NCBI RefSeq assembly: GCF_021206925.1 | Contig: NZ_JAJPRF010000010.1 | Location: forward strand, 1 to 64,000 | DNA: 64,000 bases | Direction: 5' to 3' | DNA from: Rhodoflexus caldus | GTDB lineage: Bacteria > Bacteroidota > Bacteroidia > Cytophagales > Thermoflexibacteraceae | The notes under the pieces: model-generated | What the model was told of the DNA's origin: nothing | Seen by the model: only the letters and a program-made list of their open reading frames with translations | The model's database searches: none | Program-made: the position numbers and the translations under genes | Shown here: piece by piece, positions 28,644 through 37,539 of the stretch | Position numbering within the stretch: position 1 is the stretch's first letter | Layout: the number at the start of each line of letters is the position of its first letter

Positions 28644-29394
28644 CCATGTATTGCATCATGGCATTGACCCATATCCGATAACCTTTTGCAGACGGATGCA
28701 CTCCGTCGGATACGAACATATCTTCCGAAAGCTCAAAAGTTACTTTGGGATAAATGAAAGGAACGGGCGAGCATTGTTCTTCCCGATGGATGGCACTTTC
28801 AAGCAAAAGCCGCTGATGGTCAAACAGTTGCCTCAGCAGTTGCCTGTCCGGCGTATTGAAAATCGGGAAACGACCTACGGGAGGCAGCGTTGCCCAGATG
28901 ATACGCGTGCTGTATCCTGATGCTGTTTGCAGCAAAGCCCGCACCTGTTTGCGCCATTGCCAAACAGGCGTAAACTTGAAAATATCGTTTGCGCCCAAGC
29001 CGATTAGCAACAGGTCAAACCGGGTAGGGGGGACTTGCTCCCGAAAGTAAGAGATTGCCTCGCCCACTCTCAGGCCGTTTTTCCCGATAGATAACCAATC
29101 TACCTGTAAATCAGGGTTTTGTGTGGCAAAAGATTGTGCAAAAACTCCTCCCAGCGTATCGGTATAAGACGCAATGCCCATGCCTGCCACCGTAGATTCG
29201 CCAAAGGCCAGCAGTTTGAAAGGATGTTTGCCGTTGCCGAAACTGCCTTGCGGCTTGTCTTGCGGCAAGGGCAGGCGTACAGTATTGGCACGGATGGCAT
29301 TGCCCTGCCGCATCAGTTTTGGAAAATGGGCGGCTACTTTGCCCAACAGCGCCATAGAGCGCCAATTGAGAACCGAAGGACTTGGCAACAGCAT
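28633..29394 (-). CDS. SGNH/GDSL-type hydrolase
   Basis: A 253-residue SGNH-fold esterase. Block I is FGESTVAG with the catalytic Ser67 (GES instead of GDS), block III is GLGANDIF, and block V is DGVHPSAKG with Asp230 and His233. Such enzymes remove acyl or acetyl groups from lipids, sugars or cell-wall polymers; the substrate is not evident here. There is no clear cleavable signal. Its ATG overlaps the TGA of the upstream transporter gene by one base, so it is translationally coupled to it. Confidence 0.85.
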   Translation of the reverse strand: MLLPSPSVLNWRSMALLGKVAAHFPKLMRQGNAIRANTVRLPLPQDKPQGSFGNGKHPFKLLAFGESTVAGMGIASYTDTLGGVFAQSFATQNPDLQVDWLSIGKNGLRVGEAISYFREQVPPTRFDLLLIGLGANDIFKFTPVWQWRKQVRALLQTASGYSTRIIWATLPPVGRFPIFNTPDRQLLRQLFDHQRLLLESAIHREEQCSPVPFIYPKVTFELSEDMFVSDGVHPSAKGYRIWVNAMMQYMATL

Positions 29395-31646
29395 CAGCGC
29401 AGCGATTTCATGGTTTTGGTATTCACGAAAAGTACGTCGCCGATGCCGTCATAACCCATAAAAACGGCCTCGCCGCTGTGTTTAACCGCTTCGGAGCGCA
29501 CACCGATAATGGTCAGGTCGGCACGTTTGGACTTTTGGTTGATGATGGTTTTGGTATCCACGTTTTCTTTTTGCGGTATCAACTCTATGTTGGAAGGGGA
29601 AATGGGCAGCCTTCCGGAGTTAATCAACTCCATCAGGTTTTGTTTTTGTTCTACCAACTCATCTTCGGGGTAAATGGCAAAAATCTTGATGCTGGCATTG
29701 CTCCACTCGGGATGTCCCAGAATGATATAGCCAAGCAAAATCATCAGTGTGGCGTTTTCGTAGTCGTTGGAAGTAATCCAAATGTCTATTTCGCTGTGAT
29801 AGCCAAAGTTGCGGTCGGAACTGCCCAGCACGATGGCATCAAAGTCGGTGGCACGTACCAATTGGAAGTTGGCGGCGATGTTTTCCAAACCCTCGGGGTT
29901 CGCTTTGGAAAACTCAAACATGATAACGTTATTTTCTTTGCCCGAAATACCCGGCAACTGAATAACTTGCGAAATGGCCGAAGTTGCCGAAGGGCTCACC
30001 AGCGTATCTATGTACACATTGCTGTGCGTAGCATCCGAAATTTGAATCAGTTGCTTGTAGCATTCCTTAGACTGTCGGTGCGTTTCTTTGGACAAATACC
30101 CTTCAATCAGGTGGATATAAGTGCCGAAACCGTATTTGTAGGAAATCCAGCGCAGAAACTGAAAGCCCGATACGCGGTCAAAAGAGTGGGTTGAAATACA
30201 GATAATGGAAGGTCGCCAATGTTCTGCTTCGGGCTCTTTGCGCACTTTTTGCAGAAAAATTTGCAGTGTGCGGCTCAATTGGAAGATAACCCCCTGAAAA
30301 ATAGCCGATAAGCCCTGTTTGCGATGCTGATAGCGGCTCACCAGCAAGTAGGTGAAAATCATCAGCACCAGCACCAGCAGCGAAAATCGGAGATTGATGT
30401 TAATCATAACGATTACGCAGGACACCGCACCTGTTAGCGAAATATACCAGCGGGTGCGGAATACAGGCCGATAGGCAGGGTCGGCTGCAAAATGTTCCAG
30501 AAATGAAATAAGGCAGATAGAGCCGAAAGTGAGGCAAAGCAATACCGATACCGCTTCCAGCATGTAAGGCATGTTGTCGTAAATCAGTGCTATCAGCACC
30601 AGCACAGCCGTTGCTTGGATGGCATGGATGGGCAGCGGGTTGTTTACGTCATCGCGATTCATGCGCGAAAGCCACCTGTCCCATGCCAGATTGGGCAATA
30701 CGCGGTCGGCTGCGAGTGCCTGCAAGGTGCGGCTTGCCATCAGAAAAGAGCCTGCCGCCGACAGCAGACTTGCCACACCCAGCACAATGATGATTTCAAT
30801 ACCGAAAGGTGTATTGTCTGCCATCACCAGCGGGTTTTGCACCAATTCGTCCGGCGAGGCAATCATGTGCAGTTTGAAAATAAAAATGATGTAGGTAAAA
30901 AAACCTGCAATGGCAGCGCCAATGATGCCGCGCGGCAGCGAGCGACGCGGTTCGCGGAGTTTTTTGGAAAAGCCAAGCCCCGCAGTCATGCCGCCAAACA
31001 TGGGAAAACTGAGCGCAAGTACGCCAAAGAAACTCAGCGGCTGCTCTACGTGTTGGGTCAAATCGCTGAGCAGCAACTCTTCGCGATGTGTAGGAGGGCT
31101 GCCCAGAAAAAGCCCGTAACCGAAAACCATCAGCGGCACTGCCAGATAGAGTAGTTTAATCAGTATTTCTGAGCCAAAGCGCAGCAACAGCAAGGTTAGC
31201 AACAAGAAAGCGGGTATGCTTGCCACGCGGTAATCGTACACGTAGATGCTCAGCGGAGAAGCCAGCAGGTAGTCAAAAAAGGGTTGAAAGGCACGCGAGA
31301 AGGCAATCAGATACAAGGCTGTCAAAATAGTTTGCGCCATGTAAAGCGTAATGCCGATAGGCACACCTACCGTAATGCCGAATGAGCGCGAAATAATAAA
31401 ATATTCGCCGCCGCCTTCTACCTTTTGGTTGGTGGCAATTTCCGAAAATGCCATTGCCGTTGGAATAGTGATGGCATGAGCTACCGCAACCATGCCAATG
31501 GCTGCCACCATGCCGAGGTTGCCGACCGCATGGCCGAGCCAAAGAATCATCAGGGCGCCCTGCAACGTACAGAGCGACAAAAAGAAAACCGGAAGAGAAC
31601 CGAAGCCGTGTTTTTGTTTGAGTAAACGAGTGTGGGAAACAGGCAT
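29394..31646 (-). CDS. APC-superfamily transporter, cation-chloride cotransporter-like
   Basis: A 750-residue protein. About 12 transmembrane helices lie in residues 17-460, with the signature GALMILWLGHAVGNLG in the first helix region and EGGGEYFIISRSFG soon after. The G-G-x-Y-x-I-S-R pattern is typical of the SLC12 (Na-K-Cl or K-Cl cotransporter) branch of the APC superfamily. A soluble C-terminal region of about 270 residues follows, as in SLC12 members. It most likely moves chloride with Na+ and/or K+; amino-acid transport is the alternative. The order DUF58 gene (9-base gap), transporter, SGNH hydrolase forms one minus-strand operon. Confidence 0.85.
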   Translation of the reverse strand: MPVSHTRLLKQKHGFGSLPVFFLSLCTLQGALMILWLGHAVGNLGMVAAIGMVAVAHAITIPTAMAFSEIATNQKVEGGGEYFIISRSFGITVGVPIGITLYMAQTILTALYLIAFSRAFQPFFDYLLASPLSIYVYDYRVASIPAFLLLTLLLLRFGSEILIKLLYLAVPLMVFGYGLFLGSPPTHREELLLSDLTQHVEQPLSFFGVLALSFPMFGGMTAGLGFSKKLREPRRSLPRGIIGAAIAGFFTYIIFIFKLHMIASPDELVQNPLVMADNTPFGIEIIIVLGVASLLSAAGSFLMASRTLQALAADRVLPNLAWDRWLSRMNRDDVNNPLPIHAIQATAVLVLIALIYDNMPYMLEAVSVLLCLTFGSICLISFLEHFAADPAYRPVFRTRWYISLTGAVSCVIVMININLRFSLLVLVLMIFTYLLVSRYQHRKQGLSAIFQGVIFQLSRTLQIFLQKVRKEPEAEHWRPSIICISTHSFDRVSGFQFLRWISYKYGFGTYIHLIEGYLSKETHRQSKECYKQLIQISDATHSNVYIDTLVSPSATSAISQVIQLPGISGKENNVIMFEFSKANPEGLENIAANFQLVRATDFDAIVLGSSDRNFGYHSEIDIWITSNDYENATLMILLGYIILGHPEWSNASIKIFAIYPEDELVEQKQNLMELINSGRLPISPSNIELIPQKENVDTKTIINQKSKRADLTIIGVRSEAVKHSGEAVFMGYDGIGDVLFVNTKTMKSLR

Positions 31647-31655
31647 AATGCGTGT

Positions 31656-32561
31656 TTATTTCATTTTGGCGCGCTTAATCAGATAAGCAAGCAAAATCTG
31701 GTCTATGGATTGGGCAATATCTGCCTCAATAAAGTCAATTTTATACTGTCCGCATTTGAGTTTCAGGTCTTGAAACTGCCGCGCAATTTGTTCTCTGTAA
31801 TACTCCCGTACTTGCGAGGGTTGTAACTTAACCCGCTCTCCGCTTTCCAAATCAACAAAAATGTAAGGACGGTCGGCAAATTCAAATGCGTCTTCCGTTT
31901 TTTTGTCGATGGTATGGAACAGCAGCACCTCATGTCGGTTGTGTTTCAGATGTTGAAGCGCCGAGAACAACTCCTGTTGATGTTCCGAATTTTCCAACAT
32001 ATCGCTGAAAATGATGATTAGCGAACGGCGATGTATTTTATCCGCTACTTGGTGAATAATTTTTGCTGCGTCCGTCTTTTTGTTCGGAACAGGTTGGTCG
32101 AGCATTTGCTGCAAACGCAAAAAAACATTGTGAATGTGCGTAGGTGTGGACTTGATGGGGGTTTCCCACTCAATGGTATCGGAAAAAGCCGCCACCCCTA
32201 CGGCATCGCGCTGGCGTTGGAGCATATAGGCAAGGCAGGCTGCAGCCACAATGCTGAATCGGATTTTGCCCCAATCCTTTTCGGGATAGTACATGGAAGA
32301 AGAATTGTCTATCAGAATCTGACAACGCAGGTTGGTTTCTTCTTCGTAGCGCTTGGTATAAAGGCGGTCGGTTTTGGCAAATACTTTCCAGTCAATGTGC
32401 CGAGTGCCTTCCCCCGTGTTGTAGAGGCGGTGTTCGGCAAACTCTACCGAAAAACCATGATAGGGCGATTTGTGCAAACCCGTAATAAAACCCTCTACCA
32501 TTTGCTTGGCAAGCAGTTCTAAGTTGCCGTATTGTTTAACTATTCCTAAGTCTATGGGCAT
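31656..32561 (-). CDS. DUF58 domain protein (von Willebrand A-like)
   Basis: A 301-residue cytoplasmic protein. The HIDWKVFAKTDRLYTKRYEEE block (residues about 55-75) marks DUF58. A vWA-like metal site follows at DNSSS, residues 85-89. DUF58 proteins usually work with a MoxR AAA+ ATPase in envelope stress or chaperone-like systems, and in Bacteroidota they often lead the Bat (aerotolerance) gene cluster. Here no moxR or bat genes are adjacent; the gene leads the transporter/SGNH operon instead. It lies 3 kb from the SpoIIM-DUF4129-DUF4350 operon on the opposite strand, so the two may belong to the same functional set. Confidence 0.9.
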   Translation of the reverse strand: MPIDLGIVKQYGNLELLAKQMVEGFITGLHKSPYHGFSVEFAEHRLYNTGEGTRHIDWKVFAKTDRLYTKRYEEETNLRCQILIDNSSSMYYPEKDWGKIRFSIVAAACLAYMLQRQRDAVGVAAFSDTIEWETPIKSTPTHIHNVFLRLQQMLDQPVPNKKTDAAKIIHQVADKIHRRSLIIIFSDMLENSEHQQELFSALQHLKHNRHEVLLFHTIDKKTEDAFEFADRPYIFVDLESGERVKLQPSQVREYYREQIARQFQDLKLKCGQYKIDFIEADIAQSIDQILLAYLIKRAKMK

Positions 32562-32672
32562 GAGCGTATGGTCAGAAACCGAACACTAAGGTACACAATC
32601 CTTTGCAGATTAGCCCTGCTGCTTGTCATTTTTCAATAGGTTACTTCTCAAAACTTTGGCGGCGATTCCCCC

Positions 32673-32680
32673 TAACTTTG
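32673..32680 (+). promoter_or_regulatory. Candidate -7 element for the Ldh-family gene
   Basis: TAACTTTG followed by CGGC matches the Bacteroidota -7 consensus and lies 19 bases before the ATG at 32700. No TTTG is found at the usual distance. Confidence 0.35.
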
Positions 32681-32699
32681 CGGCAAAACTACCCAAACG

Positions 32700-33788
32700 A
32701 TGACAGAACCTCAATATCACCTTTTCCCTGCGGAACGCTTGCGGGCATTCACCATTGAAACCTTTTTGTACTTCGGCGTGCCTTTGGCCGATGCCGAACT
32801 GGCCGCCGAGGTGCTGGCCGCTGCCGATTTGCGCGGTATCGATTCGCACGGCGTAGCACGCCTGCACACCTATTTTGATATGCTGCAATTGGGCAGAATT
32901 AACCCTAAACCCAACATCCGTATTGTGCGCGAGAAAATCTCTACCGCCACAGTGGACGGCGACAACGGGCTGGGCTTGGTAGTTGGCCCGAAAGCCAATG
33001 AAATTGCCATGGAAAAAGCCGAAAAAGCCGGCTCGGGCTGGGTGAGTGTTTGCAATACCAATCACTACGGCATTGCAGGATACTATGTGCTCGAGGCGCT
33101 CAAACGCGATATGATTGGCTGGTCTATGACCAACTCTACCAAACTTGTAGCGCCGCTGTGGGGGGCAGAGCGCATGTTGGGCACCAACCCGATTGCAATT
33201 GCATTCCCCGGCCTTGAAGAACCCCCCATCGTAATTGACCTTGCCACAAGTGCCGCCGCATACGGGAAAATTGAAATTGCCAGACGTGCAGGCAAACCCG
33301 TTCCCGAAGGCTGGATTATTGATAATCAGGGGAATATGAGCACCAACCCCATGGATATGATTAACGGCGGTGCATTGCTGCCACTTGGTTCAGACCGCGA
33401 GCACGGCGGCCACAAGGGGTATGCCCTCTCTGCAATGGTGGATATTTTGTGCTGCGTGCTGAGCGGTGCCAACTGGGGGCCTTTTGCTCCGCCCTTTGCC
33501 TTGCGTCAGGAAATTCCCGCACGGTCGGTTGGCAAAGGCATCGGCCACTTTTTCGGCGCCATGCAGATTGACGGATTTATGGATGTAACCGAATTTAAAC
33601 GCCAGATTGACGATTGGATTCGCACCTTCCGCGCTACTAAACCTGCCCCCGGTACAGGCGGCGTGCTCATCCCCGGCGACCCCGAGCGCGAAGCAGAAGC
33701 CATCCGAAGCAAAGAAGGTATTCCGCTCATTCAGGCAGTGGTAGATGACCTGCTGGATATTTCCCGACAAACGGGTATTTCGTTGTGA
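32700..33788 (+). CDS. Ldh family NAD(P)-dependent oxidoreductase (malate/L-lactate/ureidoglycolate type)
   Basis: A 362-residue protein of the Ldh2/YlbC-like family, which is distinct from classical lactate and malate dehydrogenases. Visible signatures are DLRGIDSHGVARL near residue 42, NTNHYGIAGYY near 120, and GTNPIAIAFPG near 165. Family members reduce or oxidise 2-hydroxy or 2-imino acids (malate, lactate, ureidoglycolate, piperideine carboxylate). Which substrate is used here cannot be decided. It is a stand-alone gene followed by a weak hairpin. Confidence 0.92.
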   Translation: MTEPQYHLFPAERLRAFTIETFLYFGVPLADAELAAEVLAAADLRGIDSHGVARLHTYFDMLQLGRINPKPNIRIVREKISTATVDGDNGLGLVVGPKANEIAMEKAEKAGSGWVSVCNTNHYGIAGYYVLEALKRDMIGWSMTNSTKLVAPLWGAERMLGTNPIAIAFPGLEEPPIVIDLATSAAAYGKIEIARRAGKPVPEGWIIDNQGNMSTNPMDMINGGALLPLGSDREHGGHKGYALSAMVDILCCVLSGANWGPFAPPFALRQEIPARSVGKGIGHFFGAMQIDGFMDVTEFKRQIDDWIRTFRATKPAPGTGGVLIPGDPEREAEAIRSKEGIPLIQAVVDDLLDISRQTGISL

Positions 33789-33850
33789 TTAGCCATTTAT
33801 TGATTTTTTAATATTTTATGTAATATTTTATTCTAAAAACAATATTTTTA

Positions 33851-33890
33851 AAATATACCTACTCTCTTGTTGATTAGAGTGGGTATATTT
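33851..33890. terminator. AT-rich hairpin after the Ldh-family gene
   Basis: A long stem (33851-33865 with 33876-33890, one G-T pair) has a 10-base loop. It is AT-rich, with only a short T-rich tail, so termination is plausible but weak. Confidence 0.45.
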
Positions 33891-33949
33891 ATTTGAGCTT
33901 TAACAAGGTTTATTAGTATTTTTTATTGATTTTTTCAAAAAAATGAAGA

Positions 33950-33983
33950 TTTGTTTGCTTTAAAAGTTTGTATAGTATTTTTG
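33950..33983 (+). promoter_or_regulatory. Promoter of the frameshifted lipoprotein gene
   Basis: Overlapping TTTGTTTG (33950-33957) lies 18 bases before TATTTTTG (33976-33983), matching the Bacteroidota -33/-7 pattern. The ATG is 82 bases further on. The same N18-TATTTTTG arrangement precedes sucA. Confidence 0.5.
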
Positions 33984-34065
33984 TACAAGTAAAGAGATAG
34001 AAATTTTGAAAGCAAGTAAAAGATGTTTTTAAGCTCTTTTTTTTACTAATACTAAAAATACTATT

Positions 34066-35336
34066 ATGAAAACTTACATGCAAACTTTATGGCGCATGTT
34101 GCTTGTTGTAACAGCCCTTTTTTTAGTGCAATGTCAAACAGCAATGCACGATGTGAACCCGGAAGGAGTAACTCCGATGTCAGCTAATGACAGTGATTTA
34201 ATCCCTATTGTCAGTGTTGAGTTAGGGCCTTACAGAATCACGTTTGTAAGCGCTGTTCAGGATTGGGAAAACAACCGCACCGTATTTACCTATCATATTC
34301 AATATATCGACACAGACCCGCGGCGAGGTGGTTTAAGCCATTGGGTCATTGGTTTGGGAGATTGCTTATCATTTTCTAACGTCATCGGGGCATCCATTAC
34401 CGACTCCGACGGCGTAACAGTGGATTGGTTCAGTAAAATTACAGACAGCGAAGGTGGCGGCACAGGTTGCAATACCTACGGCAACATCCTCAAATTTGAT
34501 GACCTTGACAGCGACAAATTCAAAGACGGTAAAATACATACCTTTACCTTCACAGTCAATCAGATAGTAAGCACCTCGCTGACAACCAACTGGTCTAAAA
34601 CCGGCAGAGGCTGCGATGAAGGCGGCATTACCGGCCCGGGCTGCTATATTATCAAAGGAATATTGCTTCAAAAGGACTGCGATGAAACAATCCCCGTAGG
34701 TTCACAGGAAGTAGTGCTCTCCGACGGCTCTACCGTTACAAGCAATGATATTGGTGAGTTTGCTTTCAATAATGTGGCGGCAGGCGATTATACCTTGTCT
34801 GTATTTGGTCAAGAGTTTGATATTTCCGTTTCCCCATCTGTCGATTTGGGCGAAATCATTAACGACATATCCGAAAACTGCGGAGACCCCGAAGAGCCGC
34901 CGGTTGACGGTTGCTCATTTTCACAAGGTTATTGGTTTTCCAAGCCTAATGTAGTTTGGCCGGGTGATGAAACCGTAACCATTGGCGGACACACCTACAC
35001 CAAGGCCGAAGGGCGCGCCATTTTTGATGCCCGCACCGACAACGGACAGTTTGGAACGCCGATACCAAGCGTGCTTTCCTCCAACTCTCAACCATCTACC
35101 TGAGCATTCGCAATGGTAATCTTTCAGGTGTTCCCGATGCGTTGCAGGCACACGCTGCCACTATTGAAAACTACCTGAGCAGCGTGGGCAAACTTACGGT
35201 AACTACTGTAACCAGACCTAACGGCAATTCGTTCCTGCAACTGAATTCGCTGCCTAAAACACCTCAATCTACTGCCGCAGGGCAGGCCGCAGGTGCTATC
35301 GGTAGATGGATTGATGCCAACCATTGTTCTGAATAA
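34066..35336 (+). pseudogene. Lipoprotein with carboxypeptidase-like and C-terminal WIDANHC domain, broken by one frameshift
   Basis: The first frame encodes 345 residues ending at 35103: a lipoprotein signal (lipobox LVQC, Cys23), about 170 residues of secreted domain, a small beta-sandwich resembling a carboxypeptidase regulatory or SdrD-B-like domain, and a GYWFSKP...TIGGHTYTKAEGRAIF segment. The family continuation (NADTKRAFLQLSTIYLSIR ... WIDANHCSE) is found in another frame from about 35055 to 35336. Adding one G at 35053-35054 rejoins both frames through GQFGNADTK. This is therefore a single-base deletion, or a sequencing error. The promoter and terminator remain in place. The complete protein would be about 422 residues and surface-exposed; its function is unknown. 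Confidence 0.75.
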
Positions 35337-35356
35337 AAGTTTTTGATACTCTTCTC

Positions 35357-35390
35357 AACCCGACAGGCTTTTTAATCTGTCGGGTTTTTT
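35357..35390 (+). terminator. Terminator after the lipoprotein gene
   Basis: A 10-bp perfect stem (AACCCGACAG at 35357-35366 with 35377-35386) is followed by a T run to 35390. Confidence 0.85.
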
Positions 35391-35544
35391 GTTGCGTTTA
35401 TAATACATCAGCGTATTGCAAATGCTGTTTTTTAATCCGAAATCCCAAATTCCAAATCCGCAATGCCGTTGTGTTTAGCCGCATATAAGCCGCCTTTTTA
35501 TACGGTTACAAGTTGGTGTCGGCTGGTTTTCCCTTGTTTTTGCC

Positions 35545-35552
35545 TAACTTTG
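35545..35552 (+). promoter_or_regulatory. Candidate -7 element for the Smr-domain gene
   Basis: TAACTTTG matches TAnnTTTG. It lies 96 bases before the ATG, so a transcript from here would carry the hairpin at 35564-35596. Confidence 0.35.
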
Positions 35553-35563
35553 TTAAACATCAG

Positions 35564-35602
35564 CCCTTAGCCGCAGGTTTTGTCTGCCGCTAAGGGTTTC
35601 TT
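35564..35602 (+). promoter_or_regulatory. Leader hairpin upstream of the Smr-domain gene
   Basis: An 8-bp stem (CCCTTAGC with its complement), one C-C mismatch and a further 4-bp stem enclose a 7-base loop. It is followed by TTTCTTT. It could be an attenuator-like terminator, a stability element, or the terminator of an unseen transcript. Confidence 0.4.
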
Positions 35603-35648
35603 TCACGCAAAACGGAAGACAGTATTCAGTAACACAAGCCATACACTT

Positions 35649-36635
35649 ATGAACATAGGCGACCGCGTTCGTTTGTTGCACTACACGCAGGAAGGCATCA
35701 TTACCAATTTTTTGCCCGACAATCTGGTAGAAATTGAGATAGAGGATGGTTTTAAAATTCCCGTGCTCAAACAAGAAGTAGTGCTGATTGCCAAAGAAGA
35801 AAAAATCGTTTTCCGCGAAAGGCGCAAAGAAGAAGAAGTCAGCGCCACACCTGTTGTATCGGCGGAAACGGGCTTTTTTCTGGCATTTTTGCCGATTAAC
35901 GACAAGCAACTCAGTGTTTACCTGATTAACAATACCGACATTGACATACTCTTCAACTTTGGCGAAGTGCGCGATACCAACTACTACGGGCTGGCAGCAG
36001 GCCACTTGACCAAGCGCAGCAGCCAAAAAGTAACTGAAGCCAACTTAGATAAGTTTGACAAATGGTCGCCCTTGCTGGTGCAGGCAATTTTCTTCAAGGC
36101 AGGTTTTACGAGCCTCAAAGAGCCATTGATTCGCAAGTTTACCTTTTCGGCAGCCACTTTCTTTAAAAGCAAAGGCAAAGCTCCGCTGTTAGACAAAGAG
36201 TGCCACCTGTTCCAGATAGACCAGAAAATTGTCAGCGTCAATCCCGAGCAAATCAAGGAAAGCATTGCCGAGCGCCAGACAGCAACCGCACCGGCCAATG
36301 TGAGTGCTCCTGCGGCCAAAAACATTGCTCCGGCAGGCCTTCCCAAGCAACCGCGCCAGATGGAAATAGACCTTCACATAGAACAGCTCACCAAAGACTA
36401 CGGCAAGATGAACGCCGCACAAATGCTTGAATTGCAGTTGAAAGCATTTGAAACAGCCTTAGACAGAGCCATTTTGGAAGCCTACGACGAAATTATTTTC
36501 ATTCACGGTGTCGGAAACGGCACATTGCGCAACGAAATTCACAGACAGTTGAGCAAACATCCCAATATTGCCTATTACAAAGATGCTCGCAAAGAAAAAT
36601 TCGGTTACGGTGCTACGCAGGCAAAAATTAAGTAG
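35649..36635 (+). CDS. DUF2027/Smr domain protein
   Basis: A 328-residue cytoplasmic protein. The ATG at 35649 (MNIGDRVR) is preferred over an upstream in-frame TTG because the family begins with this short beta-domain. Residues 1-55 look like a small nucleic-acid- or protein-binding beta domain, residues about 95-205 match the DUF2027 region, and a linker rich in Ala/Pro follows. The C-terminal about 85 residues are a Smr domain (EIDLHIEQL near the start, IIFIHGVGNGTLRNEI at its core). Smr domains are DNA or RNA nucleases related to the MutS2 C-terminus. No MutS core is present. Confidence 0.9.
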   Translation: MNIGDRVRLLHYTQEGIITNFLPDNLVEIEIEDGFKIPVLKQEVVLIAKEEKIVFRERRKEEEVSATPVVSAETGFFLAFLPINDKQLSVYLINNTDIDILFNFGEVRDTNYYGLAAGHLTKRSSQKVTEANLDKFDKWSPLLVQAIFFKAGFTSLKEPLIRKFTFSAATFFKSKGKAPLLDKECHLFQIDQKIVSVNPEQIKESIAERQTATAPANVSAPAAKNIAPAGLPKQPRQMEIDLHIEQLTKDYGKMNAAQMLELQLKAFETALDRAILEAYDEIIFIHGVGNGTLRNEIHRQLSKHPNIAYYKDARKEKFGYGATQAKIK

Positions 36636-36744
36636 GCACGGAAACATTTCAACCTTAGTTTCGTATAATACAATCCGTTCCGACAAAATATGGCCGTCAA
36701 TGGTTGCGGCATTTGTCGGCGGTGAATAAACCAAGCAGCAAAAC

Positions 36745-37473
36745 ATGGAAAATTTTGAACAACAACTGATTAATGAAGAGCGCATCCGCAAGGCCTTTAC
36801 CCAAAAAACTTGGAGTGAGATAAAGAGTGTAAATTCTTGGATGATTTTTAAAATCATGGCAGAATTTGTGGAAGGGCTGGAAAAGATGGCGAAAATAGGG
36901 CCTTGCGTCAGCATTTTTGGCTCGGCACGTACCAAACCCGAAAATCCGTACTATCAACTGGCCGAAGAAATTGCGGCCAAATTGGTGCGGAAAGGCTATG
37001 GCGTAATTACGGGCGGCGGGCCGGGTATTATGGAGGCGGGTAATAAAGGGGCACATTTTGCCGGCGGCACTTCCGTAGGTTTGAATATTGAACTGCCTTT
37101 CGAGCAGTCGCACAACCCATACATAGACCCCGACAAGGTCATCAATTTTGACTATTTCTTTGTCCGCAAAGTAATGTTTGTCAAGTATTCGCAAGGCTTC
37201 ATCGTAATGCCGGGCGGCTTGGGAACATTAGACGAACTGTTTGAGGCTTACACGCTGATTCAGACACACAAGATAGGCCGTTTCCCGATTGTGCTGGTTG
37301 GCAAAAAATACTGGTCGGGTTTGTTAGACTGGATTAAAGAGGTTGTATTAGGTCAAGAGCGCAACATCAGCCCCGACGACCTCAACCTGATTACCCTGGT
37401 AGATACGGCCGATGAAGCCGTAGCAGTGGTGGAAGAATTTTACTCTAAATACTTGTTATCGCCGAATTTCTAA
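36745..37473 (+). CDS. LOG family protein (TIGR00730-like)
   Basis: A 242-residue Rossmann-fold protein of the LOG family. Visible motifs are SIFGSART, TGGGPGIMEAGNKGA and PGGLGTLDELFE. The PGGxGTxxE signature characterises nucleotide 5'-monophosphate phosphoribohydrolases, called LOG in plants where they activate cytokinins. Bacterial members hydrolyse AMP and similar nucleotides or are uncharacterised. The N-terminal extension of about 45 residues marks the longer bacterial subgroup. It is a stand-alone gene with a terminator after it. Confidence 0.92.
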   Translation: MENFEQQLINEERIRKAFTQKTWSEIKSVNSWMIFKIMAEFVEGLEKMAKIGPCVSIFGSARTKPENPYYQLAEEIAAKLVRKGYGVITGGGPGIMEAGNKGAHFAGGTSVGLNIELPFEQSHNPYIDPDKVINFDYFFVRKVMFVKYSQGFIVMPGGLGTLDELFEAYTLIQTHKIGRFPIVLVGKKYWSGLLDWIKEVVLGQERNISPDDLNLITLVDTADEAVAVVEEFYSKYLLSPNF

Positions 37474-37489
37474 TTTGCTTGTTTTCAGC

Positions 37490-37526
37490 CCCTTGGTGCA
37501 TGGCTTGCACTAAGGGTTTTTTATTT
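37490..37526 (+). terminator. Terminator after the LOG-family gene
   Basis: An 11-bp stem with one G-T pair (37490-37500 with 37506-37516) has a 5-base loop and a T-rich tail. Confidence 0.7.
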
Positions 37527-37539
37527 TGCAGGTAATTGT

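Larger units (their letters stand above)
35391..35648 (+). other. Intergenic leader of the Smr-domain gene
   Basis: No gene is supported here. The stretch holds a degenerate CCGAAATCCCAAATTCC-type AT-rich sequence (about 35438-35462), a candidate -7 box TAACTTTG at 35545-35552 and a long hairpin at 35564-35596 in the presumed 5' untranslated region. Confidence 0.4.

Noticed and set aside
29382-30194. Open frame of 270 codons antisense to the transporter C-terminus
   Set aside because: No domain features. The opposite strand is a coupled operon with conserved motifs.
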